From: Symbiodinium natans
Lineage: Eukaryota; Sar; Dinophyceae; Suessiales; Symbiodiniaceae
NCBI GenBank assembly: GCA_905221605.1
Contig: CAJNDS010002584.1
Coordinates: 288,420-352,419 of the forward strand
DNA: 64,000 nucleotides
Reading direction: 5' to 3'
The position numbers and the translations under genes were made by a program. The notes beneath the pieces are model-generated. The model had not been told where the DNA came from. It worked only from the letters and a program-made list of their open reading frames with translations, and made no database searches. This document shows positions 54,701 to 64,000 of this stretch, in pieces (positions within the stretch are counted from its first letter, which is position 1; each line of letters opens with the position of its first letter).

Positions 54701-56400
54701 TGCATCTTGTGATATCCCACACGAGACAGGGGGCACGATTTGTTCCGGGCATTGGCTTCTACATCTTGTGATATCCCACACGAGACAGGGGGTACGATTT
54801 GATACGGGCATGGATTTCTGCATCTTGTGATATCTCATGCGAGGCAGGCAGTACGATTTGTTACGGGCATTGGCTTCTGCATCTTGCGATATCTCATACG
54901 AGACAGGGGGTACGATTTGTTACGGGCATTGGCTTTTGCATGTTGTGATATCTCACACACGACAGGGGGTACGATTCGCTACGGGCATTGACTTCTGCAT
55001 CTTGTGATATCTCACACGAGATAGGAAAGACGATTTGTTACGGGCATTGGCTTCTGCATCTTGTGATATCTCACACGAGACAGGGGGTACGATTTGTTAC
55101 GGGCATTGGCTTCTGTTTCTTGTGATATCTCACACGAGACAGGGGGAACGATATGTTACGGGCATTGGCTTCTGCATCTTGTGATTTATCCGACGAAACA
55201 GGGGGTACAATTTGTTACGGGCATTGTTTCTGCATCTTGTGATATCTCACACGAGACAGCAAAGACGATTTGATTGCGGGCATTGGCTTCTGCATCTTGT
55301 GATATCTCACACGAGACAGGGGGTGCAATTTGTTACGGGCATTGGCTTCTGCATCTTGTGATATCTCATACGAGACAGGGGGTACGATTTGTTCCGGGCA
55401 TTGGCTTCTGCATCTTATGATATCTCACACGAGATAGGGGGAACGATTTGTTACGGGCATTGGCTTCTGCATCTTGTGATATCTCACACGAGACAGGAGG
55501 CGCGATTTGTTACGGGCATTGGCTTCTGCATCTTGTGATATCTCACACGAGACAGGGGGTACGATTTGTTACGGGCATTGGCTTCTGCATCTTGTGATAT
55601 CTCATACGAGATAGGGGGTACGATTATTTGTTCTGGGCACTGGCTTCTGCATCTTATGATATCTCACACGAGATAGGGGGTACGATTTGTTACGGGCATT
55701 GGCTTCTGCATCTTGTGATATCTCACACGAGACAGGAGGCGCGATTTGTTACGGGCATTGGCTTCTGCATCTTGTGATATCTCACACGAGACAGGGGGTA
55801 CGATTTGTTACTTGCATGGGCTTCTGCATCTTGTGATATCTCATACGAGACAGGGGGTACGATTTGTTACGGGCATTGGCTTCTGCATCTTGTGATATCC
55901 CACACGAGACAGGGGCCACGATTTGTTCCGGGCATTGGCTTCTACATCTTGTGATATCCCACACGAGACAGGGGGGGACGATTTGTTACGGGCATTGGCT
56001 TCTGCATCTTGTGATATCATATAAAAGAAAGGGTATATGATTTATTATGGGCATACGCTTCTGCATCTCGTGATATGTCACACGAGACAGGGGGTACGCT
56101 TTGTTTCGGGCATTGGCTTCTGCATCTTATGATATCCCACACGAGACATGGCGTACGATTTGTTATGGGCATTGGCTTCTGCATCTTGTGATATCTCACG
56201 CGAGACAGGGAGTACGATTTGCTACGGGCATCGGCCTCTGCACCTTCTGATATCACCGACGAGAAAGATGTTCCGTTTTGTTACGGGCATCAACCTCTGC
56301 ATCTTGCGATATCACCGACGAGAAAGAGGTTATGTGTTGTTACGGGCGACTGGGTTCCACATCTTGTGATATCTTGTATGAGAGAGGGGGTTCTGCATTG
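39711..56400 (+). repeat. 59-bp satellite array 1
   Basis: An uninterrupted array of about 280 monomers (length divided by 59). The monomer contains TACGATTTGTTACGGGCATT, then GGCTTCTGCATCTTGTGATA, then TCTCACACGAGACAGGGGG. Recurrent variants include CAGGAAAGACGATTTGTTGCGAG, a short form GACAGGGAGATTTGTTG missing about 6 bp, and a half-length form with CTTCTGCAGGGGTACGATTT. Most monomers hold an EcoRV-type GATATC within the dyad TGTGATATCTCACA. The period is not a multiple of three, so frames rotate and the only consensus + stop (TTGTGA) recurs every third monomer, which creates repeated 60-130 codon false ORFs. Confidence 0.98.
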
Positions 56401-56550
56401 TAAGTGTGTGTGTGTCATTTGAAAAGGTTTAACTGAGCTGGATAGAAATAATGAATTTTATGATTTAGCTCCGAAATAGTTGAAAGATCTGAAATTTTCA
56501 CTCTTTTCAATAACATAGCTGCATGGGAACTACCTAATAAAATTTCAACC

Positions 56551-57014
56551 CTAAACCCTAAATGTGTCTTTTGGTATTAAGAACTCCGAAACTATTTTCA
56601 TATCAAGATTTTTGCTTTTTTGGGATTTTTGAGATCCAAAACCAGTGAAAATATCAAGAAAAATTGTGGGTTTGTTGGTGTTTAGAGCTCCAAAACCATT
56701 GTGCAGCATCACGGATATCATCAACCAATGATTTGTCAAAAAACACCGACTGCCTGACGGCCTCGGAGCGCTTCCACCGGGATCTCAAGCTGTATGAGCC
56801 GCTGCATCCGTCATAACAAGATATTTATTGATGTTTCTTCATTCTTCGATATCAGATATCGAACCAAATTCTTCTGCCAAGGGTCTGATCCTTCACTCAT
56901 TTTCTGCCACATGACATTCAGACATTTCCTTATTGAATCTGGTACAAGAAATCTCTCATAGATTCCGCTTGAAGAGAAATACATTTTCCAAATTGGACTA
57001 TAAAAACTATTCAT
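56551..57014 (-). pseudogene. Minus-strand coding-like remnant, copy B
   Basis: From right to left it reads MNSFYSPIWKMYFSSSGIYE, RFLVPDSIRKCLNVMWQKM and SEGSDPWQKNLVRYLISKN. After a frame change it reads NGFGALNTNKPTIFLDIF and ends IVSEFLIPKDTFRV and a stop next to the CCCTAAA pair. Copies A and C share the same order. One-base indels between copies argue against a living gene. Confidence 0.45.
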
Positions 57015-57179
57015 ATATATATATATCTATCTATCTTTTATCAATCCTAATGAAATCATCTTCCTCAGAGAGATGAAATCAATTATATTTGCGAAGATCA
57101 TATATCTCTTAAAAATAGAATGAGAGAGAATTCATATCAAATCAAACGAATTCGAATGGATGAGAAATGAATATAATTT

Positions 57180-57660
57180 ATTCTGGAAGAAAAGAGAAAG
57201 AGAGAGAATTCATGCCAAATCAAAAACGAATCCGAATTGATGGCACATGAACTCTATTTTTATCTACGGAGGAAAAAAGAAAAAATAGAGAATTCATGCC
57301 AAATCAAATAAAGACTATTTGAGGAGAAATGAACTTATATTTATCTGCGAGGATCATATTTATAGATAGAAAGAGAGAATTCATGCCAAATCAACTGAAT
57401 TCTATTTGAGATAGAATGAATTTATATTTGTCTGCGAGGATTGTTTTTCGAAATAAACCGAAAGAAAGAATTGATGCCAAATCAAACGAGGGAATTCATG
57501 CCAAATCAAATGAATATTATTTGAGGGGGGATGAATTTGTATTTGTCTGCGAGGATCTCTTTTCGAAAAAAAAAAGAGAGAATTCATATCAAATCAAATG
57601 AATATTATTTGAAAGGGGAGGAATCTATATTTATCTATGAGGATCTCTTTTCGAAATAAA
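57180..57660. repeat. Degenerate 85-100 bp repeat in spacer B
   Basis: About five units carry GAATTCATGCCAAATCAA, then TATTTGAG, then ATGAATTTATATTTGTCTGC and GAGGATC. Spacer A keeps about two to three of them (39255-39450). Confidence 0.85.
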
Positions 57661-57740
57661 GGAGAGAGAGAGAGAGAGAGAATGAGAGAGAGAGAGAGAG
57701 CGAGAGAAAGAGAGAAAGAGAGCGAGAGAGCGAGAGAATT
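57661..57740. repeat. GA microsatellite in spacer B
   Basis: (GA)n with AT, GC and AAA interruptions, followed by TTCATATCAAGCCAAATGAA as in spacer A. Confidence 0.93.
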
Positions 57741-57923
57741 CATATCAAGCCAAATGAACCCGAAATCATCAAGATCATCAATTTGGATTCTTCATATATC
57801 AAATCAATAGGATCTGCCTATCCAAATTTGGAGACTTATTCGATCCTATCGAAAATATTTAAAAATCTATTATGAAATATTAAATTCTCGATCGGTTGCC
57901 GAAATGAGGATCAAGGGATTGAT

Positions 57924-60900
57924 CTGCATCTTGTGATATCCCACACGAGACAGGGGGTACGATTTATTACGGGCATTGGTTTCTTCATCTTATGATATCT
58001 CTTACGAGACAGGATATCTCATACGAGATAGGGAGTACGATTTGTTATGGGCATCGGCCTCTGCATCTTGTGATATCTCACAAGAGACAGGGGGTACGAT
58101 TTGTTGCGGGCATTGGCTTCTGCGTCTTGTATTATCTCACACGAGACAGGGGGTACGATTTGTTATGGGCATTGGCTTTTGGTTACGATTTGTTACGGGC
58201 ATTGGCTTCTGCATCTTGTGATATCTCACACGAGACAGGAGGCGCGATTTGTTACGGGCATTGGCTTCTGCATCTTGTGATATTTCACACGAGACAGGGG
58301 GTACGATTTATTACGGGCATCGGCTTCTGCATCTTGTGATATCTGGGCTTTGGCGTCTGCATCATGTGATATCTCACACGAAACATGGGGTACGATTTGT
58401 TACGAGCATTGTGTTCTGCATCTTGTGATATCTCATATGAGACAGGGGGTACGATTTGTTACGGGCATTGGTTTCTGCATCTCGTGATATGTCACACGAG
58501 ACAGGAGGCACGATTTGTTGCGGACATTGGATTGTGCATCTTGTGATATCTCACACGAGACAGGGGGTACGACTTGTTATGGGCATTGGCTTCTGCATCA
58601 TGTGATATCTTATACCAGACAGGGGGTACGATTTGTTACGGGCATGAGCTTCTGCATCTTCTGATATCCCACACGAGACAGGGGGCACGATATGTTACGG
58701 GCATCGGCTTCTGCATCTTCTGATATCTCAAACGAGATAGGGGGGTCGATTTGTTACGGGCATCGGCTTCTGCATCTTGTGATATCTCACACGAGACAGG
58801 GGGTACGATTTGTTACAGGCATTAGCTTCTGCATCTTGTGATATCTCACACGAAACATGGGGAACGATTTGCTACGGGCATTGGCTTCTGCATCTTGTGA
58901 TATCTCAAACGAGACAGGGGGTACGATTTGTTACGGGCATTGGCTTCTGCATCTCGTGATATGTCACACGAGACAGGGGGTACGTTTTGTTACGGACATT
59001 GGATTCTGCATCTTGTGATATCTCACACGAGACAGGGGGTACGATTTGTTACAGGCATGGGCTTCTGCATCTTCTGATATCTCACACGAGACACGGGGTA
59101 CGATTTGTTACAGGCATGGGCTTCTGCATCTTCTGATATCTCACACGAGACAGGGGGTACGATTTGTTACGGGCATCGGCTTCTGCATCTTGTGATATCT
59201 CACACGAGACGGGGGGTACGATTTGCTACGGGCATTGGCTTCTGCATCTTATGATATCTCACACGAGACAGGGGGTACGATTTGTTACGGGCATTGGCTT
59301 CTGCATCTTGTGATATCTCGCACGAGACAGGGGGTACGATTTGTTACAGGCATTGACTTCTGCATCTTGTGATATCTGGGCATTGGCTTCTTCATCATGT
59401 GATACCTCACACGAGACAGGGGGTACGATTTATTACGGGCATTGGCTTCTGCATCTTGTGATATCTCACACGTGACAGGGGGTACGATTAGTTACGGGCA
59501 TTGGCTTCTGCGTCTTGTGATATCTCACACGAGACAGGGGGTACGATTTGTTATGGGCATTGGCTTCTGCATCTTGTGATATCTCACACGAGACAGGGGG
59601 TACGATTTGTTACGGGCACTGGCTTCTGCATATGTGATATCTCATTCGAGACAGGGGGTACGATTTGCTACGGGCATTGGCTTCTGCATCTTGTGATATC
59701 TCACACGAGACAGGGGGTACGATTTGTTACGGGCATTAGCTTCTGCATCTTGTGATATCTCACACGAGACAGGGGGTACGATATGTTACGGGCATCGGCT
59801 TCTGCATCTTCAAAAAACTCACACGAGACCGGGGGTACGATTTTTTTCGGGCATTGGATTCTGCATCTTGCGATATCTCACACGAGACAGGGGGTACGAT
59901 TTGTTACGGGCATTGGCTTCTACAGCTTGTGATATCTCATACGAGACTGGGGGTACGATTTGTTGCGGGCATTGGATTCTGCATCTTGTGATATCTCACA
60001 CGAGACAGGGGGTACGATTTGTTACGGGCATTGGCTTCTGCATCTTGTGATATCTTAGACGATACGGGCATTGGCTTCTGCATCTTGTGATATCTCACAC
60101 GAGACACGGGGTACAATTTGTCACGGGCATTGGCTTCTGCATCTTGTGATATCTCACACGAGACAGGAGGTACGATTTGTTACGGGCATGGGCTTCTGCA
60201 TCTTCTGATATCTCACACGAGACAGGGGGTACGATTTGCTACGGGCATTGACTTCTGCATCTCATAATATCTCACACAAGACAGGGGGTACGATTTGTTG
60301 CGGGCATTGGCTTCTCCATCTTGTGATATCCCACACGAGACAGGGGGTACGATTTAATACGGACATTTTTTCTGCATCTTGTGATATCTCACACGAGACA
60401 GGGGGTACGATTTGTTACGGGCATTGGCTTCTGCATCTTGTGATATCTCACACGAGATAGGGGGCACGATTTGTTACGGGCATTGGCTTCTGCATCTTGT
60501 GATATCTCACACGAGACAGGGGGTACGATTTGTTACGGGCATTGGTTTCTGCATCTTGTGATATCTCAAACGAGACAGGGGGTACGATTTGTTACGGGCA
60601 TTGGCTTCTGCATCTTGTGATATCTCACACGAGACAGGGGGTACGATTCGATACGGGCATTGGCTTCTGCATCTTGTGATATCTCACAGGAGACGGGGGG
60701 TACGATTTGTTACGGGCATTGACTTCTGCATCTTGTGATATGCCACACGAGACAGGGGGTACGATTTGTTACGGGCATTGGCTTCTGTATCTTGTGATAT
60801 CTCATACGAGGCAGGGGGTGCGATTTGTATGGGCATTGGCTTCTGCATCTCGTGATATCTCATACGAGATAGGGGGTACGATTTGTTATGGGCATTGGTT

Positions 60901-63220
60901 TCTGCAGGGGTACGATTTATTACGGGCATTGGCTTCTGCATCTTGTGATATCTCACACGAGACAGGGGGTACGATTTGTTACGGGCATTGGCTTCTGCAT
61001 CTCGTGATATGTCACACGAGACAGGGGGTAGGATTTGTTGCGGGCACTGGCTTCTGCATATGTGATATCTCATACGAGACAGGGGTACGATGTGTTACGG
61101 GCATTGGCTTCTGCGTCTTGTGATATCTCACACGAGACAGGGGGTACGATTTGTTACGTGCATCGGCCTCTGCATCTTCTGATATCTCCGACCAGGAAGA
61201 TGTTGATTTTTGTGGGCATCAACCTCTGCATCTTGTGATATCTCACACGAGACAGGGGGTACGATTTGTTACGGGCATTGGCTTCTGCATCTTGTGATAT
61301 CTCACACGAGACGGGAGGTACAATTTATTACGGGTATTGACTTCTGCATCTTCTGATATCTCGCACGAGATAGGGAGATTTGTTGCGGGCATTGGCTTCT
61401 ACAGCTTGTGATATCTCACACGGAACAGGGGTACGATTTGTTACGGGCCTTGGCTTCTGCATCTTGTGATATCTCACACGAGACAGGAGGTACGATGTGT
61501 TACGGGCATTGGCTTCTGCATCTTGTGATATCTCACACGAGACGGGGGGTACGATTTGTTACGGGCATTGACTTCTGCATCTTGTGATATCCCACACGAG
61601 ACAGGGGGTACGATTTATTACGGGCATTGGCTTCTGCATCTTGTGATATCTCATACGAGACAGGGGGGAACGATTTGTTATGGGCATTGGCTTCTGCATC
61701 TTGTGATATCTCACACGAGACAGGGGGTACGACTTGTTTCGGGCATTGACTTCTGCATCTTGTGATATCTCACACGAGACAGGGGGTGCGATTTGTTATG
61801 TGCATCGGCCTCTGCATCTTCTGATATCTCCGATGGGGAAGATGTTACGTTTTATTGTGGGCATCAACATCTGCATCTTGTGATATCTTGCACGAGACAG
61901 GGGGTACGATTTGTTACGGACGTTGTCTTCTGAATCTCGTGATATCTCACACGAGACAGGGGTACGATTTGTTACGGGCATTGGCTTCTGCATCTTCTGA
62001 TATCTCACACGAGACAGGAGGTACGATTTGTTACGGGCATTGGCTTCTGCATCTCGTCATATCTCACACGAGACAGGGGGTACGATTTGTTATGGGCATT
62101 GGCTTCTGCATCTTGTGATGTCTTACACGAGACAGGGGGTACGATTTATTACGGGCATTGGCTTCTGCATCTTGTGATATCTCACACGAGACAGGGTGTA
62201 CGATTTGTTACGGGCAGTGGCTTCTGCATCTTGTGATATCTCACACGAGACAGGGGGTACGATTTGTTACGGGCATTGGCTTCTGCATCTTGTGATATCT
62301 CACACGCGACAAGGGGTACGATTTGTTACGGGCATTGGCTTCTGCATCTCGTGATATCTCACACGAGACAGGGGGTACGATTTATTACGGGCATTAGCCT
62401 CTGCATCTTGTCATATCTCATACGAGACAGGGGGCACGATTTGTTACGGGCATTGGCTTCTGCATCTTGTGATATCTCATACGAGATAGGGGGTACGATT
62501 TGTTACGGGCATTGGCTTCCTCATCTTGTGATATCTCGCACGAGATAGGGGGTACGATTTGTTACGGTTATTGGCTTCTGCATCTTGTGATATCTCATAC
62601 GAGACTGGGGGTACGATTTGTTACGGTTATTGGCTTCTGCATCTTGTGATATCTCACACGAGACAGGGGGTACCATTTGTTACGGGCATTGGCTGCTGCA
62701 TCTTGTGATATGTGATATCTCCCACGAGACAGGGGGTACGATTTATTACGGGCATTGGCTTCTGCATCTTGTGATATCTCACACGAGACAGGGGGTACGA
62801 TTTGTCACGGGCATTGGCTTCTGCACCTTGTGATATCATATAAAAGAAAGGGGCTATGATTTATTATGGACATTGGCTTCTGCATCTTGTGATATCTCAT
62901 ACGAGACAGGGAGTACGATTTATTACGGGCATTGGCTTCTGCATCTTATGATATCCCACACGAGACAGGGCGTACGATTTTTTATGGGCATTGGCTTCTG
63001 CATCTTGTGATATCTCGCACGAGACAGGGAGTACGATTTGCTACGGGCATCGGCCTCTGCATCTTCTGATATCACCGACGAGAAAGATGTTACGTTTTGT
63101 TACGGGCATCAACCTCTGCATCTTGCGATATCACCGACGAGAAAGAGGTTACGTGTTGTTACGGGCGACTGGGTTCTACATCTTGTGATATCTTGTATGA
63201 GAGAGGGGGTTCTGCATTGT
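57924..63220 (+). repeat. 59-bp satellite array 2
   Basis: About 90 monomers of the same satellite. The first four or so monomers match the first ones of array 1 (39711-39960) almost base for base, including the unusual GACAGGATATCT..TACGAGATAGGGA junction. The last monomers, with CACCGACGAGAAAGATGTT, match the end of array 1. Confidence 0.98.
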
Positions 63221-64000
63221 ATGTGTGTGTGTGTCATTTGAAAAGGTTGAATTGAGCTGGATAGAAATCATGAAATTTTACTATTTAGCTCCGAAACAAT
63301 TGAAAGATCTGAAAATTCAATTCTTTTCAATAACATAGCTGCATTGGAACTACCTAATAAAACTTAAACCCTAAACCCTAAATGTGTCTTTTGGTATTAA
63401 GAACTCCGAAACCATTTGCATATCAAGATTTTTGCTTTTTTGGGACTTTTGAGATCCAAAATCAATGAAAACATCAAGAAAAATTGTGGGTTTGTTGGTA
63501 TTTAGAGCTCCAAAACCATCCCACAACTCTTGTACAACATCACGGATATCATCAACCAATGAATTGTCAAAAACCACGGATTACCTGACGGCCTCGAGCG
63601 CTTCCACCGAGATCTCAAACTATATGAGCCGCTATATCTGTCGTAATAAGATATTTATTGATTTTTCTTCATTCTTCGATATCAGATATCGAACCAAATT
63701 CTTCTACCAAGGGTCTGATCCTGCATTCATTTTCTGCCTCATGACATTCAGAAATATCAATATCCTTATTGAATCTTATAGAAGAAATCTCTCATAGATT
63801 CCGCTTGAAGCAATGAAATACATATTCCAAATTGGGCTATAAAAATTATTCATATAGATATATATATCTATCTATCTCTTATCAAGCCTAATGAAATCAT
63901 CTTTCTCAGAGAGATGAATTCAACTATATTTGCGAAGATCATATATCTCTTAAAAAATAGAATGAGAGAGAATTCATATCAAATCAAACGAATTCGAATG
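63221..64000. repeat. Inter-array spacer C (cut by window edge)
   Basis: Homologous to spacer B from its first base. Contains the CCCTAAA pair (63369-63382), a minus-strand coding-like stretch and the uninterrupted site GAAGAAATCTCTCATAGATT (63781-63800). It runs off the window at 64000 in the 57150-equivalent part. Confidence 0.95.
63371..63800 (-). pseudogene. Minus-strand coding-like remnant, copy C
   Basis: Right to left it reads SDPWQKNLVRYLISKNEE, a Gln/Arg helix, then MVFDNSLVDDIRDVVQELWD, GFGALNTNKPTIFLDVF and a last part ending MVSEFLIPKDTFRV and a stop. This copy is the least damaged in its second half (68 codons open, 63371-63577). Confidence 0.45.

Larger units (their letters stand above)
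56401..57923. repeat. Inter-array spacer B (uninterrupted copy)
   Basis: About 1.5 kb of AT-rich DNA, homologous to spacers A and C. The order is TTTGAAAAGGTTTAACTGAG, a CCCTAAA pair, a minus-strand coding-like stretch, the intact site TACAAGAAATCTCTCATAG (56943-56961), an AT-alternating stretch near 57015, degenerate GAATTCATGCCAAATCA units, a GA microsatellite and the array-start junction. Confidence 0.95.

Noticed and set aside
39711-63220. CRISPR-like array
   Set aside because: Repeats are contiguous 59-bp monomers with no unique spacers, and no cas genes are nearby. It is a eukaryote-type satellite.

Overview
The window looks like nuclear DNA of a microbial eukaryote, most likely an alga or other protist. 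It is dominated by satellites, minisatellites and microsatellites. It carries many degenerate TTTAGGG/CCCTAAA (Arabidopsis-type telomere) motifs far from any end. Its gene-like parts are short exon-sized open stretches with AG acceptors and GT or GC donors. A dinoflagellate fits (AG|G-type splice sites, the same telomere motif, many small charged exons), but no single feature proves it. The species is left open.

Layout. 1-4800: G-rich higher-order repeat mosaic. 4801-7550: AT-rich DNA, a 42-bp minisatellite and CT-rich simple repeats. About 8406-13060: a candidate multi-exon gene with a Kozak-like start, a WW domain, charged helical exons, a polyproline exon and a serine-run terminal exon. 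13.3-17.2 kb: weaker exon-like segments. 17244-21325: a second candidate gene; its 3' part lies in a 3.8-kb segment directly duplicated at 31169-35620. 22-29 kb: decayed telomere-like DNA whose strand orientation flips repeatedly, with a 600-bp head-to-head palindrome centred near 28119. 29-31 kb: CT microsatellite and a 300-bp tandem duplication. 35.6-64 kb: two large arrays of a 59-bp satellite (39711-56400 and 57924-63220), each preceded by a homologous AT-rich spacer. A third spacer is cut by the window edge.

The standout is inside the first spacer. At 36718-39147 it is interrupted by about 2430 bp of bacterial-type DNA: the tail of a TPR gene, the 3' half of an AraC-type regulator gene, a complete DUF6326-like membrane protein gene and the frameshifted tail of a DUF4386-like gene. 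The style is Bacteroidota. The spacer sequence resumes at essentially the next nucleotide, and the two other spacer copies show the uninterrupted site. There is no target-site duplication, so end-joining capture of bacterial DNA fits better than transposition.

Nothing here forms an operon acting as a system in this genome. The bacterial genes are truncated or displaced, and the eukaryotic exons belong to two or three incomplete gene models that share one duplicated terminal exon. Most long open frames in the window are by-products of skewed or tandem-repeat sequence and are not annotated as genes.
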